Part shown: positions 45,802-56,740 of the stretch, one piece after another
Layout: each line of letters begins with the position of its first letter
Numbering within the stretch: position 1 is the stretch's first letter
DNA from: Oxyruncus cristatus
Lineage: Eukaryota; Chordata; Aves; Passeriformes; Cotingidae
DNA length: 64,000 bases
Assembly (NCBI GenBank): GCA_013399855.1
Contig: VXAY01004752.1
Location: forward strand, 1,244,302-1,308,301
Direction: 5' to 3'
Program-made: the position numbers and the translations under genes
Notes under the pieces: generated by a model
Database searches by the model: none
Told to the model about the DNA's origin: nothing
What the model saw: the letters and a program-made list of their open reading frames with translations, nothing else

Positions 45802-48368
45802 TGTCTTCACCAAATTTATTAAGTTGGTGTGAATCAGTTGGATCCACTGTAGTTCCAGTTATAGCAGCTGAGGGTCTGTCTTTCAGCCTCACCTGGCCCA
45901 TCAATCCGGACAGAGGGGTCAGTACCTGGCATTCAGAGCTCAGGTCTCATAAAGGAATAAACATTTGGTTTCCTTTCAGTGTGTGTGTGAAGAACAAGTT
46001 ACCCCTCAGACCTTGGTGTTCACAGTTTGCTGCTCAGGCCAATGGACAATCAGTCACTAACACGGTGTGTGAATTGGAGCCCCAGAGGAGGTACTGGGGT
46101 AGTTTGTGAGAGGTTCTATCTCCTCCTCTCCCATCTCTTCTGTTGTCTCCAGTTCTTTTTCCCCTGCCAGCTTTCTTTTTCTCACTCCTCCTCTGGCTTC
46201 CTCTTATTCTTTCCAATAATTTATGTTTTAAAGTGAAACTCAGCTATGCAACTGATTTTATATTTATAAATTGTATTGGGCTGACCCTCTCCTTACCTCA
46301 GAGTTGGTATTTTTAAAAGCCCCGTTGTTTCCCACTGCTTCAGAAGGTTAAAAGTCCAATCTCATTACAAATGCTGTGCATATGTTGTTGTTTAGTGTTG
46401 TATCAGTGCATTACCTAAAACTGCACAGCCAATCATAACCCTGGATGGACTGTGGCCCACGTCATCACATGGGTGGGACGGAGGCACCGATGCTTTTTTA
46501 AGACATGGAATCCTGGTCTCTGCTTTGTAATATCTGAGGATCTTCCTGTTGTCCTTTTGGTATCATCAAGCATTTTCACTCCTTCCTTGGGCGACACAAA
46601 AAAAACATTCAGGGCTTGAAATCCCATAATCGGCTTTGATTGTGCTGCTTTTGGGAAAGCAAGGACAGATGACTTTGTCTTGGTGGAATGTTCCTCCCTG
46701 CGAATGCTTTTGAAGTTCTTTCTCATGGTATTTCCCTCTTGATTTAAAACCAAGCTACTAGATTTTTGTTGCTCTTGTGTTATTCTTAAGCTGTGCACCA
46801 AGTGGCTCTTAGTTCTTTTTGCCCAAAGAAGGTTTTCTTGACACGAAGGTTTTTATCTACTAAAAGGAACAAAAACCTGCTTAATACTTGATCAAAATGA
46901 ATTTGCAGTGCCACCTGCACCTTTTCCTAATATTAATTATAGTTCTCAAACTGAACAGGCTTTGCTTGTGTTCGGAACAGACCTGGTCCTGTCATGCTTA
47001 AGTAACATTTCTAGGCCAACATATTTGAAATACCCTGTAACTGGTCCCCCAAAAAAGAAAGTAAATGACATCCTTGATTGTGGGGAGCATATTGAGGCTT
47101 AGTTAAGCCAGGAGGAATGGAAGTAATGCCCTGATCCATTGCTATTGCTGTTTGGCTACAGGAGATTCAAGCCCAACATGCCAACACTGGGTGAATCTTC
47201 CCCCGAAATGTAATGATGGAGGTGAGTCTCTCACATGTTCTTCTCACAGGTGAAGCCTTAGCATCAATTTTATCTGTGCTAATAACAGTAATAACATCTC
47301 TGTGTTGCTGGTTCACCCACGAAAGCAGCCTCAGCTCAATAGTGATTCCCTCTCTTTGTTCCCTCAGAAAGTGTCCGCTCTGTGCAGAAACAGATGCTCA
47401 AGCTATTTGTTTTTCTTCTTTTTTGCTCTTAAACTGGATGAATATAATGTTCTCTGGAATTGTAAAAGACTGGTTCTGTATCTCACAGTCACGTTTCAGT
47501 ATCAGCAAATATTTTAGATATGAGTTAAGAGAGGTACCCCACTGACAGAAGAAGGCTGGCGGAGCTTGTAGTATCACATCGTAAATTCCCTCTTCTGCTA
47601 TGAAAATGTAATAAAATATGTGGCACGGCAGATTTACAGTGACAATGCTGCTGCTGTGTTAAGGCAACTATTTTATCCCTTTGTTTTAAGCCACAGTTTT
47701 TACCGTACTACACACAACGAGCCTTTCCCGGGAGGAACAATGCCTACAGGACTCACATTAAGTCAAACACGATCTCGTGGCGGCCCTTCATTGACTTGTT
47801 ACACCGTTATCTCTCTGCTGCTAATAAATTTTTGGGAGTGAAAATTTACATGCAAACGTTTTATTTCAGCTGTGGTTATGCTCAGCTTATCGTGGGGCTG
47901 GTAGTGCCCCCACCCACTGACATCATCCTTGGAAAAATGTCCTTCCATAGGACTTTTGTAGTCTTAGTGCAACGTTATATTCTCAATCTGGCCACACGCA
48001 TGTGATGGGCTTCCCAGCCACCCAGAGGTGATGCAGGTGGGCAGGGTCTTGCTTGCCAGGGGAGCTGTAGTAACTCAAGTTGTGTTTTTCTTCTCGCTGC
48101 CTTTTTTTTGTTGTTGTTGGGTTCTGCCCTCGAAATGGCAAGTTTGGATTGCAGCCTTTTATTAATCAAACTTCAGGCTTCTTCCAGCTCTTGCTGTTGG
48201 GTTGTCGTAGAGATGTCAGAGCTCGTCTGGTGGTGCTGCTCATCCTAATTCAGCAGAACATTTAAACATGTGCTTGTGCCTGTGGCAGCCCTCTGAGGGT
48301 TCATCCTCCAACTGCAGGCAGGGGAGAGATGAGAGAAGAGAGGGACTGGTGATTTTTCCATGTGTAGT
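45802..48368. other. Unique non-coding DNA, no gene seen
   Basis: No recognisable exon, RNA or repeat. There is a donor-like GATGGAG/GTGAGTC at about 47221 without a paired acceptor that I can defend. Confidence 0.65.
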
Positions 48369-48943
48369 TATAGAATCCCAGAATGGTTTGGGTTGGAAGG
48401 GATCTTAAAGCTCATCTTGTTCCACCCCTTGCCACGGGCAGGGACACCTTCCACTATCCCAGGTTGCTCCAGGCTGGCCTTGGACACTTCCAGGGATGGG
48501 GCAGCCACAGCTTCTCTGGGCAACCTGTGCCAGTGCCTCACCACCCTCACAAGGAAGAATTTCTTACCAATATCCCATCTCTCCGTGCCCTCTGGCAGTG
48601 GGAAACCTTTCTGCCTTGTCCTGTCCCTCCATCCCTTGTCCAAAGTCCCTCTCCAGCTCTTCTGGAGCTCCTTTAGGCCCTGGAGGGGGCTCTCAGGTCT
48701 CCCTGGAGCCTTCTCTTCCCTAGGCTGAATCCCCCCAGCTCTCCCAGCCTATCTATGGTAGAGGTGCTCCAGCCCTTGGAGCATCTCCGTGGCCTCCTCT
48801 GGGCTCACTCCAGCAATTCCACATCCCTCTGATGTTGTGGGCCGCAGAGCTGGACACAATTCTCCAGTTGGGATCTCACAAGAGTGGAGTAGGGTGGGAG
48901 ATTCACCTCCTCCCTTGACCTGCTGGTCACGATGCTTTTGATG
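48369..48943 (-). mobile_element. CR1 LINE 3' fragment (575 bases)
   Basis: TATAGAATCCCAGAATGG and GGTTGGAAGGGATC at the 3' end. It then runs in CR1 order through CACCCTCACAAGGAAGAAT, GGAGCCTTCTCTTCCC, GGTGCTCCAGCCCTTGGAGC and GGACACAATTCTCCAGTTGG to GACCTGCTGGTCACGATGC. The minus frame shows VRVVRHWHRLPREAVAAPS, the ORF2 C-terminus. One of the two longest young copies in the window. Confidence 0.96.
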
Positions 48944-51020
48944 TAATATTGCACAAATAAAACTACAGGGCTTCTGGGCTGCTCACCAAAATACTCCTGT
49001 AGGTCATGTGCTTATGGTGGGGGGCAGGAGCTGTCATCCTCTTTGTGTGGATTACTTTGAAAGTATGGATCCATAGCCAGATAGATAAACAGATCCCCTC
49101 ATGCTAGATCCTAAATGCTGTTTGGTGTGTTCTGTGTTAGTGTCGTGATCAGGGCTGTGATTGTTGATGAGAAATTTGATGGTAAATTCTGCATCTAGAA
49201 AGCAATAACACAAGTGGGGAGATGAGAATTTCAAGAGGCTGAACCTGGAAGCAGGAAGGTTTAGTTATGGTGCTGGTGGTGTTTTCACACTTAGGGAGCA
49301 CAAGTAAATTTTATCCATACAATTTTTCCAGAGGAATAGGAAAGACTGTGATTTTTTTGGAGCATGATGAGTGGATACGTGACAGTTAACTTTATTCAAA
49401 ATTTTCTGACTCTTGTTGAGATAATAAAATGCGTTTCCTTTTAAGGAAATTGCCTAATTATTAAGGAGATATCCCATGATTGTTATGATTTACTTTAGTC
49501 TGCTAATATATGTTTACATGAATGCCTCAGCATAATGGCAATGGTATAATTTAGGAGGTTTATGTCTCCCTGCTTCCCAAAGACACAGGGGAATAAGCTG
49601 ATCTCAGGGGTCTTGTTTTTATGTGCTCACCAGGTATTTTTGCTTCTTTGTCCAATGTGAACTTAAAAAATTGTACAACTGCTTTTTGTCTGTGTTTGCA
49701 GCTGTACTGAGAACATCAAGATAAATCCCAAAAGACCTGAAAATTCCTAGGCCAAACAAACCTTATCTTACTACGTTTTTACTCTGTCATTGGGCAGAAG
49801 AAGGCTGAAGAAGACTCTGAAAGAACAGGAAAGGAGTCTGTAGGTACTAACCTTACACGCTGTGATCACGGTACCTCTTAGCTACAGAATATCCGTGTAC
49901 TCAGGGGAATAGAAGAGGACAGGAAGCAGCAATTGGAAGAGTGAGTAAAAATTAGTTACACAGATTGGCATTTTCAACAATTCTTATCAAATTAGAAATA
50001 TGTGTTGTCAGGCTCGCGGTTTTTCATCATTAATACGTATTTGGGAACCTCAGCACAAGAGCTGAAGGGCATCACCTTGGAGGGGTGCAAAAAGAACATA
50101 AAACTTGACATCAGAAGCACCTGGTGAGGAGAACATTCCACCCAGGAACCCAGATTTCCTCAGTGGCTGTGTCACTGTCAGGATTGTGGCACTTCACTCA
50201 AAACAGGGACTGAAACGGGATTGATTTGACGAGTACTTACTCGGCAGATCAAAAGTCACAAACACGAAAGGCATCAGGAACCAGGAGCCTTGGGTCTGTA
50301 GTACCCAAAAATATCTCAGCTACAACTGCTTCTAAATCTTAGCTGGTTTCTCCCTAATACTTAAGAGACCAGTGGAAAGCAGTAGCTACAACGTCTCCAC
50401 AGATTAGTGGAAGCCTGGCTCTGCGTTTGAAGTAATTCATAGAAGAACAACAATGAGAATCAAGGGATGAAACAAAATGGCTGCTACTGTTACTCCAGGT
50501 CCCCAGGAGAGGCTCAATCAACCAGTGATTTAACATTAACAGACGTACCAACACATGTGGACAATTCCAGTCGAGCCAGGAACTGTTTTTCCTATGGCCA
50601 TGAGGAAAGTTGACTATTGTATCCCAAGCCATCTGACATTTTTTCCCAAAGAGCAGAATTTCCTCTCTTCTTCTGGAGAAGTTTTGCAAGGGAGTGTGTT
50701 TACGACAGATTCCCACATTAGAAACGGTGACATCAGTGATTCCTCTTGCAATTTCCCATCGGTCCCCCAGGGACAGGGCTGGCCTTCCTTTGGCAGCACG
50801 CACTGAGATCTGGGGACAGCAGGTGCAGGAATGCTCCGAGGGCAAGTGCTCTCACCAGGCGTTACAGCCAGGGAGAGTGCAGGAGTTACCTCAATGCACA
50901 GCCTGTTCCAGGCTCTGGTTGCCCTTAATTTCGTGGATCTCAGAGACAGTTAACGTGTTGTAGCCCAGCAGTGACATAAAGTGGTGACTCGGGTTGCAAT
51001 AGCCATTGTAATGGAAGGAA
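48944..51020. other. Unique non-coding DNA, no gene seen
   Basis: No recognisable exon, RNA or repeat. A minus frame of 163 codons (50845 to 50354) and overlapping plus frames around 50555-50963 match nothing known to me. Confidence 0.6.
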
Positions 51021-51672
51021 TCTTAGAATCATAGAATCATAGAATCAAACGGGTTGGAAAGGACCTCTGAGATCATCAAGTCCAACCCTTGATCCAACCC
51101 CACCGCGGTTCCCAGACTATGGCACTCAGTGCCATGTCCAGCCTCGTCTTAAACCCCTCCAGGGATGGAGAATCCACCACTTCCCCGGGCACCCCATTCC
51201 AGTGGCTGATTACACTCTCTGTAAAGAATTTCTTTCTAATATCCAACCTAAACCTCCCCTGGCACAGCTTAAGGCCGAACCTTCTTGTCTTCCTGCTGGT
51301 TGCCTGGGAGCAGAGACCAACCCCCACCTGGCTACACCCTCCTGTCAGGGAGTTGTAGAGAGCGATGAGGTCTCCCCTGAGCCTTCTCTTCTCCAGGCTA
51401 AACAACCCCAGCTCCCTCAGCCTCTCCTCATAGGACTTGTGCTCCAGTCCCTTCACCAGCCTCGTTGATCTTCTCTGCACCTGCTCCAGCCCCTCAATGT
51501 CCTTCCTGAGCTGAGGGGCCCAGAACTGGACACAGCACTCCAGGTGTGGCCTCACCAGTGCTGAGTACAGGGGCAGAATCACCTCCCTGTTCCTGCTGCC
51601 ACACTGTTCCTGATCCAGGCCAGGATGCCATTGGCCTTCTTGGCCACCTGGGCACACTGCTGGCTCTTGATG
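51021..51672 (-). mobile_element. Best-preserved CR1 LINE 3' fragment (~650 bases)
   Basis: Begins with three AGAATCAT-type units (TCTTAGAATCATAGAATCAT), the CR1 3' terminal repeat on the minus strand. It extends through GGACCTCTGAGATCATCAAG, AAGAATTTCTTTCTAATATCC, CTTCTCTTCTCCAGGC and CTGGACACAGCACTCCAGG to CTTGGCCACCTGGGCACACT. The ORF2 frame is still open, so this is probably the youngest insertion here. Confidence 0.97.
51076..51657 (-). pseudogene. CR1 ORF2 C-terminal fragment (open, 193 codons)
   Basis: 5'-truncated reverse-transcriptase ORF of CR1. In its native element, ORF2 encodes an endonuclease plus reverse transcriptase that copies the LINE into the genome. Only the part after the catalytic domain remains. 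One reads [16 protein letters not shown] at about residues 32-47, then [20 protein letters not shown] near 80-99, and [20 protein letters not shown] near 151-170. All are standard CR1 C-terminal blocks. The endonuclease and the FADD box are absent, and the ATG is fortuitous. Not functional as a polymerase; the open frame reflects youth. Confidence 0.93.
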
Positions 51673-52159
51673 TTCAATCCCAAACTGAGCAGGAGCTAAG
51701 GTACTGTAAAGTGGAACTGAAGTATTTTTAAGTGTGCAGCCTGCAGGTCACTGGTGTGAATGCAAAGGGCAGGCAGATGTGGATTCACTGGGTTGGGTGG
51801 AAATGAGCTCATCCCCCATTTGTTATTGGTCCTTCTTTCTTCTCAGGTTCTGAGGAAAAGCTGGGGCTGACGGATCATCCCCCTCATAGACTGAGCTCTG
51901 CAACCCCAGGAGAAGGTCTAATCATCTTCCTTCTCTCCCTTGAGGCAGGAGATGAAGGTAATCCATGTTGTCCCAAGAGAATCCACATGTGTTTGCCATA
52001 CTGGAAGCTCTGCATATTCCTCCTACTCTTGTATTACTCCACATGCTGATGAACTTACCACAGGTGGTCTGGAGATGTGGGTTATCTGTAGTTTCATTTC
52101 TGAGGGGGTGAGCTGTCTGGCAAGTGAAAAATCAGCTTCTCACTGAGTTACACTAAATA

Positions 52160-52193
52160 TGACTTTTCTCCCCTTTTTTTTTTTTTTTTGCAG
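52160..52193 (+). other. Acceptor-like polypyrimidine tract and CAG
   Basis: TTTTCTCCCC followed by T16 and GCAG gives a strong 3' splice-site shape with AG at 52192-52193. The downstream phases close quickly, so any exon would be non-coding. T-runs of this kind also arise as simple repeats. Confidence 0.25.
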
Positions 52194-52439
52194 TTCTGCT
52201 TGTATGTGGGATGTCTCCGTCAGGATACACAGAGAAATACTTTAAAACACACTTCACATGACTCCTGAAGATTTAAAAGCACTGTGAAAATAAATCAGGC
52301 TTGATTAGCATTTAGGATGTAAGAAACAACTTGTTAAGGTCATAGTTTCACTACCCATAGTTTCACTACCATTTCACCAGTCTAACAGTTACCAATGTAA
52401 CTGCTAAATGGTTAAGGATAATTTTCCAGTTATCTTGCC

Positions 52440-52720
52440 GCTACTCTTCTAGTGTCTGATGAACACCAGCAGCTGAGCTGGTCCATAGCTAATCATCTTT
52501 TTTTGGCTGCTAATTGCTTATTTGACCATCCAGCTCTTTCTGGATTTCAGAAAGAGTTAGACTTCCATCCAGTTGGATTTTCAGGTGGCCGTCAGAAGCA
52601 ATCAGTCCTCTGATCGCTCGCCCACGACTTGGACGCACAGTCAGATCAATCAGCTCTTAATAACGTGTTTCCAAACCCAATCTGTAGGAAGTCGTTTATG
52701 ACTCGAACTCTGATGAGTTT
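52440..52720. promoter_or_regulatory. Candidate conserved non-coding element
   Basis: Repeat-free and motif-dense: ATAGCTAATCATC (52486), GGCTGCTAATTGC (52505), AGAAGCAATCAGTCC (52595), GATCGCTCGCCCACGAC (52611) and AGATCAATCAGCTC with TTAATAACG (52643-52664). The mixture of homeobox-type ATTA/AATCA words with retained CpGs is typical of conserved vertebrate elements. Inference only. Confidence 0.35.
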
Positions 52721-52849
52721 TAGACTATTAATATGACTTTCCCAAGGAGACACCCCTCACCAGAGGGACTTTAAAGGTTTGTTACCGAGATGGTTGGAGC
52801 TAATCCTGCTGAGGTTGCCTGGGTGGAAAGCATGTGTGTGTTTCTGCAT

Positions 52850-52881
52850 CCCCACATACCATGTGTTTCTCTTCTGTGCAG
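52850..52881 (+). other. Acceptor-like site
   Basis: GTTTCTCTTCTGTGCAG/TCAGGAAGC has a good pyrimidine tract and AG at 52880-52881. The 87-codon plus frame that crosses it continues to 53042 but resembles no known protein. Confidence 0.25.
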
Positions 52882-55400
52882 TCAGGAAGCAGATTTGTCC
52901 TCCTGCCATGTATATTCATCAGGTGTTATCTGACCTCGGGTCCTGCTTAAGGAAACATCTAACTGAGGTTGATGGAAGACTTGCCCAAGTAATGACATCA
53001 TTAACAGGACTTGTGATAAAAGTGGAGTGTCACCCACAGTGATTGTATGGAGCATTGCATGATAGCTGGGACGTCTGTAAAATCTGTACAAAATTAACTA
53101 CAGCTGCACAATAGGTGATTAAACTAGTTTTCTCATGCTGTAACTCAGCCCTCTTTAATACTCATTTAAGAATTCTTTCTTTTATAGGACTGTAATATGC
53201 ATGAGCCCATTCCTTTCCACCCTCCCTATTACTCTACAGCAATGCCTTATTTAATACCCTGCTCTTATTTTTATTGCTTCTAGCAGTCGATCTCCTCTCC
53301 TCGGCCTCTGTCTTGGGAAGCTTAGCCAAGAAATGGGGAACTTCTTGGTGGAGACAGGGATAGAAAAGGAACAGAACCACATCAGACTTGCTGAACGAGT
53401 CCCACAGCAGAAGTAGCTTTTCCAGAGAAAGATCAGCACAGGGCAGGTTCCCTCCTCATGGTTTTTCTGCAAACCTCTAAACCTGCAGATGTGGAGTCAA
53501 GATTATCTCACTTCCTCAGTCTCCTCAGGTCCTTTTGTGGGATAAGAGGGAATTTCTACCAAGGCTTTGTGGGGCTGGTCTGTGACTTTTGTAAAACCTG
53601 GGAAATCTGAGGGATGAGGCTTTCTTGCAAAGGTGCTTGGGTCTGGTAACCACTTCAGGAGCTCTTCCTGAAGGAGAGGAGAAATTGTTTTTTTTACTTT
53701 AAGTAAAATCCTGACATAGTTCATCTCGAGTGATCTGGCCATGCTGGCTGAGGACTCTGGGTCTGCTTCCTACAGAGTGTGAAATGTCCTGTAGAAGGGA
53801 CCATAAGCAAAGCAAGTTTTCAAAGACACTGGGTGCAGTGCATCCACATTGCTGGTGTGTAGCATTCAAAACTTGTGAATTTGTCACCACAAGCACGAAA
53901 CCAGAGCATTTTGGGTTCTCTTATACCAGGTAACAGTCTGAGGTCCCCAGCAGTGGTTGTGCTTCTTTAACATGATCTGAGAAATACAGGCCAGAGAATT
54001 TCCCTGTGTGATTCCCGAGCAGAGCTCAAAACCTCGAGTGTCAGACCATCTCCTCCCTACAAGAGGATGTGTTATACCATCTTGACCTAAAGACTTCAAA
54101 TCAGAAAGAACTTAACATGTCCCAAGGTTAATTGTTCCAATGGTCGACTGTCCTCAGGGCTAAAACCCACCTTTTGCTTCTTATCCTTTGGGGTTCATTC
54201 ACCTTTCAAGACTTTCTTCATGACTGTAAGGATTTGAGACCTGGTTTAATTTTTAATGAGCTTGAAATTCTTACGTAATAACAAGCTTCTGGGACGTGGG
54301 GCTTTGAACAACATATTTAATAAAAGAAAACAGCAATAAAGTGCTTGGAAGGATGGATTCGGCCGGGTTACCTCATCTTTCCAGTGGCAGAAGGTAGTAA
54401 GTGAGTTGTATTGTTTTTACTAGCAAATGACTGAAGATATTTTTCTGGAAAATGAATGCAGCCTGATCAAAGAGGCTCCTACCTAGTGAAATGAAACAGA
54501 TTTCAAATAGATTTATGCATTAAACCGTTGGGCTAAGCTCCCCTTGGTCCCTCCTGAGCAGAAGACGCCTGTCCCATCCACCTCTAATCTGAGAAGCTCA
54601 TTGTGTCTACCAGACCTATTTCCAGCGAGACACTTGCAGGAGACAAAACCTTGGCATGGGAGGTTGCTTGTCTCCGAGGGCTGTTGGAAAGGGGAGCAGA
54701 ATTCCTTGTCTGCCTCTGTCCACCCACGCAAACAGGAAGGGGACCGTGCCAGATGATAAGTCCAACTTACCATCCAGGGTAACTAGATGCCAGAGAGGAT
54801 TGTTTTCATTTCCACGGGATTTCTAATTAAGGGACATACTTTAACTGTGTTTTCAATGGCTGAACATCCAAATGACAGTTTGATATGAGCAATTTGTCTG
54901 GCAGGATAGATAAATTCATACCAAAGCTAAAGGATTTTCCATTTAAAATGGGTACACATCCTTAGCTGAGAACTGGACCAAACATTCCTGTAAGTAAAGA
55001 ATCTCCTTTATGTAATAACTTTTTTTTTTTTAACCTTATTTCTTTGCAGTTTTAATGATCAAAGTCTCTCTCTCTCCTGATTTGTCCCCACTCATTGACT
55101 CTGGCAAGTGCTTGGTTTTTTTCTGAACTCTCAGTCTTGTTCCAGTTTGATGAATGAAGGGAAATGTCTATTCCCACTTCTCCTGTCCCACCCAGCCCTA
55201 ATGAGCAGTAGCATTGTCTGACTGACTCCTGGGGGAATTTGCTACCTGCATAACTGCTGGGCTGGGCTGTTGCAGCTGGATTTCTTTTGATGCTTTGTTC
55301 TCTTGAGATGTGATCCATGGTCTTGAGAACAGGTGGAGAGGAAAGGTGCTGGTGTCTTTGTGTCCCGGGAAGTTGGTGCAGCGTCTTCAGGCTATTGGGT

Positions 55401-55702
55401 TTCATAGAATCATAGACTGGTTTGGGTTGGAAGGATCCTTAAAGATCATCCAGTTCCATCCCCCTGCCATGGGCAGGAACACCTTCCACTATCCCAGATT
55501 GCTCAGAGCTCCATCCAAGCTGACCTTGAACACTTCCAGGGATGGGGCAGCCGCAGCTTCTCTGGGCAACCTGTGCCAGGGCCTCACCACCCTCACAGCC
55601 AGGAATTTTATTTCTAATATCTAATCTAAACCTCCTCTCTTTGAGTTTTAATCCCTTTCCTCTTGTCCTGTCACTACATGCTCTTGTAGAGAGTCTCTCT
55701 GG
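55401..55702 (-). mobile_element. CR1 LINE 3' fragment
   Basis: TTCATAGAATCATAGACTGG then GGTTGGAAGGATCC at the 3' end, followed by CCATGGGCAGGAACACCTTC, CCTTGAACACTTCCAGGGAT, TCTAATATCTAATCTAAACC and CTCTTGTAGAGAGTCTCTCT. The TCTAATCTAAACCTCCTCTC variant sets it apart from the 'ccatctaaccctgccctc' copies. Confidence 0.95.
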
Positions 55703-56415
55703 GAGTTTCTGGAATACTGGAAGTCCACCCAGTCAAGAAAGGTGTTGCTTTGGTTGGGGAAATGATGCCTTTTATCACATTCACAGAAATAGATCAAAGA
55801 CACATTCATGATATCCGTGGCCAGCAAAGGGGATATGGGCAAACATTAAGTGGGTTTGTTCCTGTAGGAGTCCCAGTATGAAACTCCCTTGATAACTTTG
55901 CCAGGTTCAGCTGGAAAGGCTTTGACATTTAGTGCCGGTTAATGAGAACTGGGAGCTTTGAAGGTTACAGGATTGCATGTTCTCCCTTCCCCCCATCATC
56001 ACATGGCACCATTCAAAATATGTCTGAGCAAGGAATACAGTTATTTTTGGTACTGGCCCAGAAACTTATCAGGTGAAGTGCAATTAATGAATCAAGTGCC
56101 TCAAAATATCTGCCCAGAAGCAGCAGGTACTCTTTCGGTGACTGAATACAGGAATTTCATTCAGAAGAACAGCAAAAAAGCTTTTCTTACATCATTTCTT
56201 CACAGTCTATTTTCCCTGCTGCTTCCAGGGACATCGTATTTTTGCTATTCCAATATAGATCTGCCTGCACCGTGAAAAATCACAGGACTGGAAGATCTCA
56301 GTTTGTATGTGCTCAGTGGAGATTCAGCTGAAATCCTGAAGGGGTTTGCCTGCCCCAAATGTAACTGCAGTCCAGGAGCTCAAGGGATTGTTGCTCTGGG
56401 AGGGCGATGCACATG
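55703..56415. other. Unique non-coding DNA, no gene seen
   Basis: Nothing recognisable beyond a 105-codon plus frame (55958-56275) without known similarity. Confidence 0.65.
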
Positions 56416-56740
56416 ATCATAGAATATCCTGAGTTGGAAGGGACCCCCAAGGATCATCAGGTCCCACCCCTGGCCCTGGACAGGACACTCCAACACTCCC
56501 ACCCTGTCCCTGAGAGTCTTGTCCAAACCCTCCTGGAGCTCTGGCAGCCTTGGGGCCGTGCCCACTGTCCTGGGGAGCCTGGTCAGTGCCAACCACCCTC
56601 TGGGGGAAGAACCTCTTTCTGGTATTCAACCTCACTCTCCCTGACACAGCTCCAGCTTTTCCCATGTCCTGTCACTGGTCCCCAGAGCAGAGATCAGTGT
56701 CTGCAGACCCTGGTGAGATCTCTCCTCAGTCTCCCTCAGA
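56416..56740 (-). mobile_element. CR1 LINE 3' fragment ('gtgtcctgtgcagggcc' type)
   Basis: ATCATAGAATATCCTGAGTT, GGACCCCCAAGGATCATCAG, GTCCTGGGGAGCCTGGTCAG, AACCACCCTCTGGGGGAAGA and CCCCAGAGCAGAGATCAGTG are in order. Longest copy of this subfamily in the window. Confidence 0.95.

Larger units (their letters stand above)
51673..55400. other. Repeat-poor non-coding DNA with acceptor-like sites
   Basis: No gene recognised. A candidate conserved block (52440-52720) and acceptor-like sites at 52193 and 52881 are listed separately. Frames of 87 codons (52779-53042) and 117 codons (55405-55052, minus) are unassigned. Confidence 0.6.
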
